This document shows, one piece after another, positions 45,473-54,113 of a stretch of DNA of 64,000 bases (within the stretch, counting starts at the first letter, position 1; each line of letters begins with the position of its first letter). Source of the stretch: Psychroflexus montanilacus (GTDB lineage Bacteria > Bacteroidota > Bacteroidia > Flavobacteriales > Flavobacteriaceae); the NCBI RefSeq assembly GCF_020164535.1, contig NZ_JAIQZC010000003.1, positions 310,001 to 374,000 of the forward strand, in the 5' to 3' direction. Below the pieces are notes generated by a model. It searched no databases, had not been told where the DNA came from, and was given only the letters and a program-made list of their open reading frames with translations. Both the position numbers and the translations under genes were made by a program.

Positions 45473-45799
45473 TTAAACTTCTTCCCTTATCATTTCAGTG
45501 ATACTCATAAAATTCAAAGATTGTTGAAGGCCATCTTTGAGCTGGTTAAATTGAGATTCATTAAAAGTAAGTTGTAAATCTGGATATGGAGTATCTACAA
45601 TGACTCTGAGTTGGTCATCAGGAAATTTATAGGCTCTGCTTTCAAAAGAAGATGTGAAGAACGAAGTGTGCCAGTTTATGAACTCTTTTTTAGTAAAACC
45701 AGCGATGATTTGTTGAAAATAAATGCAAACTTTTTGGCATGATGCACATTGAGAAATAAGATATTCTGAGTCTTCATAAAGTATGGTTATCTCACACAT
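45473..45799 (-). CDS. Small conserved cytosolic protein (DUF6686-like)
   Basis: 108 residues without signal or membrane segments. It has an N-terminal CASCQKV (CxxC) motif, WHTSFF in the middle and a helical C-terminus. It resembles small flavobacterial proteins listed, from memory, as DUF6686; this is not certain. A minus-strand -7 box TATATTTG lies at 45882-45889. Function unknown. Confidence 0.6.
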   Translation of the reverse strand: MCEITILYEDSEYLISQCASCQKVCIYFQQIIAGFTKKEFINWHTSFFTSSFESRAYKFPDDQLRVIVDTPYPDLQLTFNESQFNQLKDGLQQSLNFMSITEMIREEV

Positions 45800-45821
45800 T
45801 TCATTGATTTTTGTGCCTGTA

Positions 45822-45851
45822 CCCGCCTTATTGGCTTTTGAAAAAGGCGGG
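45822..45851. repeat. Inverted repeat CCCGCCTT / AAGGCGGG
   Basis: 8-bp perfect arms (45822-45829, 45844-45851), extended outward by CCTG/CAGG with small offsets. It is GC-rich within AT-rich DNA, in the 5' leader of the small protein gene, and looks like a dispersed intergenic repeat rather than a terminator. Confidence 0.45.
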
Positions 45852-46046
45852 CAGGACTTGGTTTAAAATCAAAATACAATACAAATATATAACTTATTTA
45901 GACTTAATAAAAATAATATTTGTTGATAAACGGTTAAATCTCAATAGATCAGACTTATTTTAGAAATAGAAACGATTGAAGTTGTCTTAAATACCAGCTT
46001 AGCTAATATTTTTTATTACCTTAAACTCGAAGAAGAACTATAAATA

Positions 46047-46478
46047 ATGACCCATAAAACTGCATTAAGCTGGATAATAACAGGAATAGGTATGGCCATT
46101 ATAGTTATTTTCTTTTGTATAGTTGACTCCTCCTTTTCAGACCAAATGACTAAAGACGAGATTAAAATTTCTATTCAAAATTATCAAATCAGTATTTGGA
46201 TAGGTTGGATTATTATGACTGTTTCTGCCATTTACAGGCAGTGGAAATCCAAAAATTATGTTTTATTTCTCATCGATTATGTCATTGTTATCACCGCCTT
46301 CATAGGTTTAGGCTATTTCTTAGGTAAGGGGCAGGAGTTAGGCTTGTGGACATTTAGTAATTCCTTTACACAAGGGATTGAATTTAATGTGATAAGAAAT
46401 ATTTTTCTGATTTGTTTTATGACAGGATTTATACAAGCTGCCATCTGGCTATTCTCAAGTAAGTGGCATCGCAAATGA
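46047..46478 (+). CDS. Small integral membrane protein
   Basis: 143 residues with four predicted membrane helices (about 9-28, 50-68, 77-97 and 117-137) and a Lys/Arg-containing C-terminus. No recognisable family; it stands alone with long AT-rich flanks. Function unknown. Confidence 0.55.
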   Translation: MTHKTALSWIITGIGMAIIVIFFCIVDSSFSDQMTKDEIKISIQNYQISIWIGWIIMTVSAIYRQWKSKNYVLFLIDYVIVITAFIGLGYFLGKGQELGLWTFSNSFTQGIEFNVIRNIFLICFMTGFIQAAIWLFSSKWHRK

Positions 46479-46680
46479 GTTTTTATGCTGAATTTGAGCC
46501 GAATTGGCTTAAGATATGGCGATAGTCAGCTTTAAGCTTCAAGTTCATTTTAAAAAACCGTCCGGGTGATCCTTGCAAACTGAATTATAAAAGCAAAACT
46601 CAGTATAATTTTACCTCAAGAGCGGTCTAGCTTTTAAATATTTGGTAATTTGAATCTAGTTTCTAAATATTAGATACTTA

Positions 46681-47553
46681 ATGCCTCGTTTTCCAATGTT
46701 TTCAGAAGACCTTAAACATCATCTAGAAGAACGCTTCGGCTTTGCTATACAATCATCCCAGCCCTTAAGAGGTGGTGATATCAATTCGGTATTCCTTTTG
46801 AAAAGTAATGATACTCACTATGTCATCAAGTTAAACGAGGTCATGCTTTTCCCAGATATGTTTCAGAAGGAATCTAATGGATTATACGCTTTGCGATCCA
46901 CTCAAGCTATTGATGTTCCTCAGGTTATGGGCTATGGTGACTATAATTCTAAAACTTACTTGGTTATGGAGTTTAAGAAGTCAGGCCAGACAGGCCAGCA
47001 GGGTTTTTGGGAGCTGTTTGGAGAGCAGCTAGCCAATTTGCACCGCAACACACAGGAGGCTTTTGGCTTTAAGGAAGACAATTACATAGGAAGTCTGCCT
47101 CAGTATAACAGAAGCGCAAGGTCGGCTTCAGAATTTTATATTGAGCAGCGTTTAAGACCTCAATTTCAAATGGCAAGTGAGAGAGGTTATGAATTTGATC
47201 ATCTAGAGAAGTTTTATCAAATCATAGAACAGATCATTCCCGATGAGCCTCCGGCATTAATTCACGGTGATCTTTGGTCTGGTAACTATATGGTAAATTC
47301 AGATAATAACCCCTGTTTGATTGATCCGGCGGTAGCATATGCTCCCCGCGAAATGGACCTGGCGATGATGAAGCTCTTTGGAGGTTTTGATGACCAGATG
47401 TTTCAGGCTTATCGTGCCTCTTTTCCACTGGAAAAGGACTGGGAGAAACGCATTCCTTTATGGCAACTCTACTATATACTTGTACACGTTAACTTGTTTG
47501 GTGGTCACTACTACCAAAGGGCGAAAGAAGTATTAGGCTACTATCTTTCATAG
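46681..47553 (+). CDS. Fructosamine kinase family protein
   Basis: 290 residues with an aminoglycoside-phosphotransferase-like kinase fold. Lys in HYVIKLNE, the catalytic loop HGDLWSGNYMV and the metal-binding Asp in CLIDPAVAYAPREMDLAM match fructosamine-3-kinases and their bacterial relatives. It is proposed to phosphorylate ketosamines on glycated proteins or small molecules, a deglycation/repair role. Cytosolic, with length typical of the family. Confidence 0.9.
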   Translation: MPRFPMFSEDLKHHLEERFGFAIQSSQPLRGGDINSVFLLKSNDTHYVIKLNEVMLFPDMFQKESNGLYALRSTQAIDVPQVMGYGDYNSKTYLVMEFKKSGQTGQQGFWELFGEQLANLHRNTQEAFGFKEDNYIGSLPQYNRSARSASEFYIEQRLRPQFQMASERGYEFDHLEKFYQIIEQIIPDEPPALIHGDLWSGNYMVNSDNNPCLIDPAVAYAPREMDLAMMKLFGGFDDQMFQAYRASFPLEKDWEKRIPLWQLYYILVHVNLFGGHYYQRAKEVLGYYLS

Positions 47554-47626
47554 TTTCAATCTAAAGATAAATCGAATTAGAATTTCTCAAGTAGTTTCGT
47601 AGATTTAATATTTCTAATATCTGCTA

Positions 47627-48592
47627 ATGAAGATTGATAAATTTGTTCTGGCAATCGTTTTGACTATTGGGATTGCATACTTTTTTCCAAGTTTTGGAGA
47701 TGGTGAAAGTAGGATTGCATTAGACCGTATTGCTAGCATTGGTATTTCCATGATATTCTTTTTTTATGGTCTGAAGCTAAGCTTAAAACAATTAGTCTCA
47801 GGTCTAAAAAACTGGCGATTACATTTACTTGTTCAATTATCTACTTTTTTGTTATTCCCCCTGTTAGTCATCGTTTTTTATCCTTTTTTTCAAGGGGATA
47901 CCACTGAATCCGTCTGGTTAGCCTTTTTATTTCTAGCAGCACTTCCTTCTACGGTATCTTCCTCTGTCGTCATGGTATCTTTAGCAAAGGGAAATGTATC
48001 CGCAGCTATTTTTAACGCTAGTATCTCAGGATTGATAGGTATTGTCATTACTCCTCTATGGGTAGGGATTTTCTTACAACAGTCCAGTGTGGAGTATAGT
48101 TTGAGCGAGATTTATTTGAAGCTGCTTTTTGAAATACTTCTTCCAGTCGTCTTAGGTTTATTTTTGCAGAAGTATCTTGGCAAATTTGCTCGGAAGTATA
48201 CCGCGTATTTAACCTGGTTTGATAAATCCATAATCCTCCTGATAATCTATAAAAGCTTCGCCGAATCTTTTGAGGAAGGTGTCTTTACAACAGTAAAGGG
48301 TATTGATTTGGTATTAATCAGTCTTGGGGTTGTGACTTTATTTTGTGTAGTTTACTTTACGATTGGTTATATATCTAGAAGGCTCAACTTTAATCGAGAG
48401 GATCAAATTACAGCTCAGTTTTCTGGAACAAAAAAGTCTCTGGTGCACGGGACTGTGTTTTCTAAGGTTCTGCTACCAGAATCTTTAGCTCTGGGTCTTA
48501 TGTTGTTACCACTAATGTTGTTTCATGCCTTTCAAATACTGGTGATTAGCTTTATAGCTACTAAAGCAGGAAGATTTAAAAATCGACCTTAA
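47627..48592 (+). CDS. Bile acid:sodium symporter family (SBF-like) transporter
   Basis: 321 residues, about ten membrane helices. The conserved ALPSTVSSSVVMVSLAKGN crossover motif and FSGTKKSLVHGTVFSKV place it in the SBF-like/YfeH (PF13593-type) branch of the BASS superfamily. It is a sodium-coupled organic anion transporter; the substrate is unknown and bile acids are unlikely. A weak hairpin (48688-48703) with a T-rich tail follows. Confidence 0.88.
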   Translation: MKIDKFVLAIVLTIGIAYFFPSFGDGESRIALDRIASIGISMIFFFYGLKLSLKQLVSGLKNWRLHLLVQLSTFLLFPLLVIVFYPFFQGDTTESVWLAFLFLAALPSTVSSSVVMVSLAKGNVSAAIFNASISGLIGIVITPLWVGIFLQQSSVEYSLSEIYLKLLFEILLPVVLGLFLQKYLGKFARKYTAYLTWFDKSIILLIIYKSFAESFEEGVFTTVKGIDLVLISLGVVTLFCVVYFTIGYISRRLNFNREDQITAQFSGTKKSLVHGTVFSKVLLPESLALGLMLLPLMLFHAFQILVISFIATKAGRFKNRP

Positions 48593-48605
48593 ACTTTTAA
48601 ATTAT

Positions 48606-48640
48606 TAGCTTTTCTTGTTCGGGGTGGCAGGATGACCTCC
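48606..48640. repeat. Decayed partial copy of the tRNA-Pro 3' end and its flank
   Basis: Bases 48606-48633 match 48787-48814 (the tRNA-Pro 3' end plus part of its terminator) at 27 of 28 positions. The match resumes with GACCTCC after a 10-bp deletion in the T-arm. It looks like a partial duplication or integration scar next to the tRNA. Confidence 0.6.
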
Positions 48641-48687
48641 CTTTTGGTCGGTGATCCTGGAAATGGGTTTGTTGCTCAAGAAAAGCC

Positions 48688-48716
48688 AGCACCCATAGGT
48701 GCTTATTTCTTTTTTA
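48688..48716 (+). terminator. Weak terminator after the SBF-like transporter
   Basis: AGCACC (48688-48693) pairs with GGTGCT (48698-48703), loop CATA, followed by a T-rich stretch. Confidence 0.45.
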
Positions 48717-48760
48717 TTAATTCTATTTATGGAAGCTATCACTTTCAACATATCACAAAT

Positions 48761-48794
48761 AAAAAAGCCAGTAATCAAAAGATTACTAGCTTTT
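48761..48794 (-). terminator. Terminator of the tRNA transcript
   Basis: AAAAGC-C-AGTAATC (48763-48776) and GATTACT-A-GCTTTT (48781-48794) form a 13-bp stem with one mismatch. On the minus strand a T-run (from 48761) follows, directly after tRNA-Pro. Confidence 0.75.
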
Positions 48795-48799
48795 CTTGG

Positions 48800-48874
48800 T
48801 CGGGGTGGCAGGATTCGAACCTGCGACCTCCTGCTCCCAAAGCAGGCGCGATGACCGGGCTACGCTACACCCCG
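48800..48874 (-). tRNA. tRNA-Pro (anticodon TGG)
   Basis: 75 nt on the minus strand. The acceptor stem is CGGGGTG/CACCCCG with discriminator A; the anticodon stem CCTGC/GCAGG encloses loop TTTGGGA (anticodon TGG); the T-arm is GCAGG-TTCGAAT-CCTGC. CCA is not encoded. Confidence 0.95.
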
Positions 48875-48929
48875 AGTGTGTGTTTTAAGTTTTGGTTTAG
48901 ATGGGTATCGCTTCATCTAACTATATCAG

Positions 48930-49013
48930 CGGAGAGACAGGGACTCGAACCCTGGCGACGTTTAACCGTCGACAGATTAGCAATCTGCTGCATTACCACT
49001 CTGCCACCTCTCC
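48930..49013 (-). tRNA. tRNA-Ser (anticodon GCT)
   Basis: 84 nt on the minus strand. The anticodon loop TTGCTAA gives GCT. A long variable arm (CGACGGTTAAACGTCG) is typical of tRNA-Ser, and the T-arm is CAGGG-TTCGAGT-CCCTG. It lies about 55 nt upstream of tRNA-Pro in the same orientation, probably one transcript. Confidence 0.95.
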
Positions 49014-49115
49014 ATTGTATTTTTAAGAACTTGCGCGTTTTGCGGTTGCAAATATAAGTCCATTTTTGATTTTGACAAAGCTAAAGCAAATTATTTTGAA
49101 GTTTCTTTATTTGCT

Positions 49116-49412
49116 TCAGGAATTGTCCTCAAGGAGTATGATAAGATCGTTTGCTTCCAGCTTTCCGCTTTGCCTCCAAACCATCTCTCCAGATTTATAT
49201 AGCATGTAGGTTGGAAGTTTTTTCACTTTCAGAGCTTCTACCAATTGACTATTTTTTTCTGCATCAATCTTTATGAGTTTTGCGCGATCCCCAAGCGCAG
49301 CACTCACGTCTTTTAATTGATCGTGGATGTTTTCACAATCTTCACTCCATTCTGCGAAGAAATTCAACAAAATGGGCTTTTGCTCATCAATGAGTTCGCC
49401 AAATTTGGTCAT
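49116..49412 (-). CDS. Thioredoxin-like protein with incomplete active site
   Basis: 98 residues with a thioredoxin fold: LLNFFAEWSEDCENI, LIKIDAEKNSQLVEALKV and the cis-Pro loop KLPTYMLYKSGE. The usual WCGPC is replaced by WSEDC, so only the C-terminal Cys remains. Normal dithiol reduction is therefore unlikely; a monothiol, glutathione-linked or chaperone-like role is possible. Cytosolic. The gene lies just downstream of the RND efflux operon (60 nt after its last stop). Confidence 0.82.
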   Translation of the reverse strand: MTKFGELIDEQKPILLNFFAEWSEDCENIHDQLKDVSAALGDRAKLIKIDAEKNSQLVEALKVKKLPTYMLYKSGEMVWRQSGKLEANDLIILLEDNS

Positions 49413-49471
49413 TAGTAATTGATTTTATTTAAAATTAATTCAAAATACTTCATCTACCAAATCTTTTAGTA

Positions 49472-52400
49472 CTAGGTAGTTGCAGTTTCTGTTTTGCGTT
49501 TGAACCTCAACTTGGCTCTTGTAACCAGATAAAACATCACTGGAACGACAATCAAAGTCAAAAATGTCGCAAAAATCAACCCAAAAATCACAGTCCAGGC
49601 CAATGGTCCCCAGAAAATCACGTTATCTCCACCAACATAAATATTGGGAGCATAATCAACAAAAAGCCCGAAAAAATCAATGTTTAATCCCACGGCAAGT
49701 GGGATCAAACCTAATACGGTTGTGATTGCTGTAAGTAATACTGGTCTGAGACGCGACTTGCCTCCAGCAACAATCTCTTCAAAATATTGCTGCTTTGTCA
49801 ACATCACCTCATCATCTAGATCTAGCTTTTCCTTTCTTCGATCAATTAGAATCTGTGTATAGTCCACCAGCACTATCGCATTGTTAACAACTATTCCAGC
49901 CAGTGAGATAATCCCCATCATAGTCATGATAATGACAAAATCCATTTGAAAAATACCAAGTCCAAAGAAAACTCCTCCTAAACTCAAAATCACTGCCATC
50001 AATATAATGATAGGTTTAGAAATCGAATTGAATTGAGCGACAAGAATCAATAGAATACCGCCAACGGCAAGAAGCAAAGCTTTGATGAGAAAGTCCAAGT
50101 TTTCATCCTGTTTTTCTTGTTCTCCCGTAAACTTGTAATTGATACTTTCATCCAAATCAAAATAGTCTAACTCCTTCTCAATTTGAGAAACTATTTCATT
50201 ACCGTTATATCCTCCAAGAACATTGGAGTATACAGTAATCACTCGTTTCAAATCTTTCCTTTTTATTGAAGAAAATGTAGCAGTAGGTTCCGTTTCAACC
50301 AATGTTGAAATAGGCGTTTGAATAATTTCACCTTTGTTATTTCTGAAGGTGACAGGCTGGTTGAAAATCGCATTTTCATCATACCTGAACTCTTCATTGA
50401 ATCTGACATTGATTTGATAATCATCATCTTCATCCTTGAAGGTTGATGCCTCTTCACCAAAAATAGAACGGCGAATCACCTGCCCAACCTGTGCTGAAGA
50501 AATCCCCAGTTTTCCTGCTTTAGCTTTGTCAACTCTTACATTGAGTTCTGGCTTAGATTTATTAATGTCAATTTTCAATTCTTCAATACCTTCAATTCCT
50601 GTTTGATCGATGTATTCCCTCATGCGTTCAGCTTCCGCTAGCATAAGATCATAGTTTTCACCCTTCAATTCGATATTAATAGGATAACCCGCAGGTGGTC
50701 CAGTCTCATCTTTTTCAGCAATAATAGATACCCCGGGAAAACCTTTCACAACTTCTCTCACTTCATCTAGAACCTGGCTGCTTTCCACGTCTCGCCTTAG
50801 TTTAAACTCTCGCATAGAAAGTGTAACTTTACCTCTGTGCGGCATTTCATTTACTTGTCCTGCATCGGTTCTAGGGTTTCCGGAGCCTTTGCCAACTTGT
50901 GAAATGGCAGATTCTACCATGAAGTTATAGCCATCCTCGTCTTCATATTTTTCGAGAGCATCAAAAATACGTTCTTCTACTTTTTTGGTAAGTTCATTGG
51001 TCTTATTGATGTCGGTTCCTTCTGGATATTCTATATACGCCATAATTTGATTAGGCTGATTTTCTGGAAAGAAAAGCACTTTTGGCTGGACAATACCTAC
51101 AAAAACAAATGAAAGAATTAAAATTCCAAAAGTTCCGAAGAAAAATATGTAAGCTTTTTTCTTGTATAAAGCGTATTTTAAAAACTTCTCGTAGAAGTTT
51201 TCAAGTCTTTTCAGTGATCTGAACTGGAAAAAATATATAGCTTTTATTAGGAACAGTTTATAGATCCACAGTAATATAGAGGCTAAAATCGCAAAATTTC
51301 CAAGGCCTCTAAAAGCTCCGATATCCAATGTAAATCCAGCAACAAGGGAAATGATTCCAATACTAAGTAAAATGAGACTCCAGCGGATCACCTGTTTGTT
51401 TTTCAATTTCTTCTCTTTCACCTTCATAAATTCTGAAGTCAACATAGCATTGATAATTAATGCCACAAAAAGAGAGGATCCCAATACTACAGATAAGGTG
51501 ATAGGGAAGTAGACCATGAACTTACCAATAGTTCCTGGCCATAAGCCTAGCGGAAAAAACGCTGCCAATGTTGTAGCCGTTGAGGCTATAATTGGCCATG
51601 CAATTTCACCAATTCCCTGTTTGGCAGCTGCAGTTCTGCTCATGCCCTGATCCATAAGAGAATACACGTTTTCTACAACTACTATTCCGTTATCTACCAG
51701 CATCCCGAGTCCCATAACCAGACCAAAAAGGACCATAGTGTTAAGGGTAAATCCAAGTCCGGATAAGATGATAAGAGAAAGCAACATCGACATAGGAATT
51801 GCAACTCCTACAAAAAGTGCATTTCTAAAGCCTAGAAAGAACATCAGCACGATAATAACCAGCAATACTCCGAAGATAATATTGTTGACCAGGTCGTTGA
51901 CCTGGTTCTCAGTTTTGACGGACTGATCATTGGATAAGCTGATGTTTAAGGCTTCAGGGAAATAATTCGCTTCTTCTTTTTCAACAATTTTCTTTATTTC
52001 CTCAATGGCTTCGATCATGTTTTTTCCAGCACGCTTTTTTACGTCAAGCATGACTACCTGATCACCATAATCTCTAGCAAATGTGGTTGGATCTTTGGTG
52101 TGGAAATTGACTTTTGCCACATCCCTTAGGTAAACTTCACCGCCATCATCTTTGATAACGATATCATTGAGCTCATCAGGATTGTCAATTTCACCAAGTA
52201 TCCTTACATTCTTTTCAAAGCCGTTGGATTTTATATTGCCACCAGATATGGTTTTGTTATCATTCCTTATCGCTGTGATGATGTTATCAAAACTAACCTG
52301 CATAGCTGCCATCTTATAGATGTCGACAGCAACTTCTACCTCCTTGTCATCTACACCTCTTACGGTTGCTTCCTTTATTTGAGGCAGTAATTCTATTCTG

Positions 52401-52930
52401 TCTTGAAGATATTCAGCATAATCCTTTAGTTGTTGTATGTTGAAATTGCCAGTAAAGCTGATATTTAAAATTGGAAATTCCTCTGAGATATTGAGATCGA
52501 ATACGTTCGGTTCTACCTTCGCACCATTGTCTAAAGTAGGCCAAGTGGTTTCGGATTTTACCTGGTCTACCTTATCCTTGATAAGCTGCTTGGCATCTTG
52601 TACAGCGATATCTTCTTCAAATTCCACAATGACCATTGAGTAATCCTGCATGGTAGTAGAGGTGATTTCTCTCACTCCTTTTACATCCTTGAATTCTTCT
52701 TCAAGCGGTTCTGTGATAAACTTTTCAAGGTCCTCGACAGAAGTTCCCGGCTCTACAGAGCTTACGTAGATTTTAGTTTCAACAATTTCGGGAAAATCCT
52801 CTCTTGGCATGTTGTAGTAAGCCATGATTCCTCCTATCAATATGATAGCAATAATCACGTACACTGTCATTTTATTATCTATCGCCCAGGAAGAAATACC
52901 AAACTCTCTATAAGTGTTTTTCTTTGCCAT
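49472..52930 (-). CDS. RND efflux pump inner membrane permease (AcrB/HAE1 type)
   Basis: 1152 residues with twelve membrane helices and two large periplasmic loops. Helix-4 motif VMGLGMLVDNGIVVVENVYS and the second-half motif GIISLAGIVVNNAIVLVDY are present. It is somewhat longer than AcrB (about 1050), with an extra hydrophobic stretch between helices 6 and 7 (about 500-580). It is a proton-driven exporter of drugs or other small compounds. It begins 3 nt after the adaptor stop, the last pump gene of a tetR-tolC-adaptor-permease operon. Confidence 0.93.
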   Translation of the reverse strand: MAKKNTYREFGISSWAIDNKMTVYVIIAIILIGGIMAYYNMPREDFPEIVETKIYVSSVEPGTSVEDLEKFITEPLEEEFKDVKGVREITSTTMQDYSMVIVEFEEDIAVQDAKQLIKDKVDQVKSETTWPTLDNGAKVEPNVFDLNISEEFPILNISFTGNFNIQQLKDYAEYLQDRIELLPQIKEATVRGVDDKEVEVAVDIYKMAAMQVSFDNIITAIRNDNKTISGGNIKSNGFEKNVRILGEIDNPDELNDIVIKDDGGEVYLRDVAKVNFHTKDPTTFARDYGDQVVMLDVKKRAGKNMIEAIEEIKKIVEKEEANYFPEALNISLSNDQSVKTENQVNDLVNNIIFGVLLVIIVLMFFLGFRNALFVGVAIPMSMLLSLIILSGLGFTLNTMVLFGLVMGLGMLVDNGIVVVENVYSLMDQGMSRTAAAKQGIGEIAWPIIASTATTLAAFFPLGLWPGTIGKFMVYFPITLSVVLGSSLFVALIINAMLTSEFMKVKEKKLKNKQVIRWSLILLSIGIISLVAGFTLDIGAFRGLGNFAILASILLWIYKLFLIKAIYFFQFRSLKRLENFYEKFLKYALYKKKAYIFFFGTFGILILSFVFVGIVQPKVLFFPENQPNQIMAYIEYPEGTDINKTNELTKKVEERIFDALEKYEDEDGYNFMVESAISQVGKGSGNPRTDAGQVNEMPHRGKVTLSMREFKLRRDVESSQVLDEVREVVKGFPGVSIIAEKDETGPPAGYPINIELKGENYDLMLAEAERMREYIDQTGIEGIEELKIDINKSKPELNVRVDKAKAGKLGISSAQVGQVIRRSIFGEEASTFKDEDDDYQINVRFNEEFRYDENAIFNQPVTFRNNKGEIIQTPISTLVETEPTATFSSIKRKDLKRVITVYSNVLGGYNGNEIVSQIEKELDYFDLDESINYKFTGEQEKQDENLDFLIKALLLAVGGILLILVAQFNSISKPIIILMAVILSLGGVFFGLGIFQMDFVIIMTMMGIISLAGIVVNNAIVLVDYTQILIDRRKEKLDLDDEVMLTKQQYFEEIVAGGKSRLRPVLLTAITTVLGLIPLAVGLNIDFFGLFVDYAPNIYVGGDNVIFWGPLAWTVIFGLIFATFLTLIVVPVMFYLVTRAKLRFKRKTETATT

Positions 52931-52933
52931 GAA

Positions 52934-54109
52934 TTAATTCTTTTGAAAGTTTAAAACTCTTACTTTATCCTGTTTTTTTATGGTTCTAGCTCCTTCAGTG
53001 ACAACGATGTCTGAAGCTTTGAGCCCTTCCAAAACCTCAATCTCACCACGGTAATTTCTCCCAATTTTCAACTTGCGAAAACGGGCTTCCCCTATACTGT
53101 CATTTTCCATATTCAGCGCAAATGTGAAGGATTCCCCTTCTGCATTTTCCTGCAAAATATTTTCAGGAATAACAATGGCATCCTCAGCATTATAATCGTT
53201 GAGTCTAAGTGTAGCGATGAGGTTTGGTTTTACAAAATCGATACTATCTGGTATAGAAACACGTACTCTAAAGTTTCTATTGCTTTCAGAAATATTGCTG
53301 GATACCTGAGTTACTTTTCCTACAAAACTTTTGTTCAAAGCTCTAAGATTTACAATGGCTTCAGAGCCTTTCTGTATACTACCCACATAACTTTCTGGCA
53401 CATTGGCACTCACGTACATTTCTCCTAAATTGAGTACTCTAAAAATTGGATTTTGTCCAGGGGCAACCACCTGCCCCTGGTCTGTAATGATTTCATCTAC
53501 TTGCCCGTCAAACGGTGCGTAAATCACCGATTTATTTAACTGGCTCTCCATCTGTTTTACAGAATTGTCAATTTGTTCAAAGGCTGTTTTGGCTTCCAAA
53601 TATTGTATTTCCGATCCTATGTTTTCATTCCACAGACGCTCCTGTCTTTCAAATCTAGTTTTGGCCAGCTGTTTTTGAGCTTGCATTTCAGCAAGTTGAC
53701 TTGATTGTCCGCCATCATCTATTTTGGCAAGTTTTTGCCCCTTTTTCACTTCATCTCCTTCTTTTACAAAGATTTTTTCCAGCACACCAGAAAATTCTGG
53801 ATAGATCATAATGTTTTGATCTGTTGTGACATCTCCCTGAACCTTGACATAATGTTTAAAATTTTTAGGCTCTAGTTGGATAGCTTCTACCAGCGCATAT
53901 TGAGATGAATCCTCAAAGTCTTCTAATTTTTCATCTAGCTTTTTGATTTTACTATTAAGCTCACGCATTTTCTTATTTAACGTCTCCCGCGTTTGTTTCA
54001 ATTCAGTTTTAGATCCATTTTCGATAATTTCTTCAACAGATTTTTCTTTCTCATCGCAAGAGGCGACTATTAGTAGCACAAAAATGCTGAGGTAGTGTAA
54101 ATATTTCAT
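52934..54109 (-). CDS. RND efflux periplasmic adaptor (membrane fusion) lipoprotein
   Basis: 391 residues from the ATG at 54109, giving a compact lipoprotein signal with lipobox IVASC; a TTG 15 nt upstream would be inside tolC and is rejected. Coiled coil (about 25-60), biotinyl-lipoyl halves (VKKGQKLAKIDDG and VIYAPFDGQVDEIITDQGQVV), an alpha-hairpin and a beta-barrel domain. It bridges the permease and the TolC channel. It starts about 5 nt after the tolC stop. Confidence 0.92.
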   Translation of the reverse strand: MKYLHYLSIFVLLIVASCDEKEKSVEEIIENGSKTELKQTRETLNKKMRELNSKIKKLDEKLEDFEDSSQYALVEAIQLEPKNFKHYVKVQGDVTTDQNIMIYPEFSGVLEKIFVKEGDEVKKGQKLAKIDDGGQSSQLAEMQAQKQLAKTRFERQERLWNENIGSEIQYLEAKTAFEQIDNSVKQMESQLNKSVIYAPFDGQVDEIITDQGQVVAPGQNPIFRVLNLGEMYVSANVPESYVGSIQKGSEAIVNLRALNKSFVGKVTQVSSNISESNRNFRVRVSIPDSIDFVKPNLIATLRLNDYNAEDAIVIPENILQENAEGESFTFALNMENDSIGEARFRKLKIGRNYRGEIEVLEGLKASDIVVTEGARTIKKQDKVRVLNFQKN

Positions 54110-54113
54110 GAGT

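Noticed and set aside
48632-49057. 141-codon plus-strand open frame over the tRNA pair
   Set aside because: It reads antisense through tRNA-Pro and tRNA-Ser; the apparent peptide (WQDSNLRPPAPKAGAMTG) is the well-known product of translating tRNA genes.
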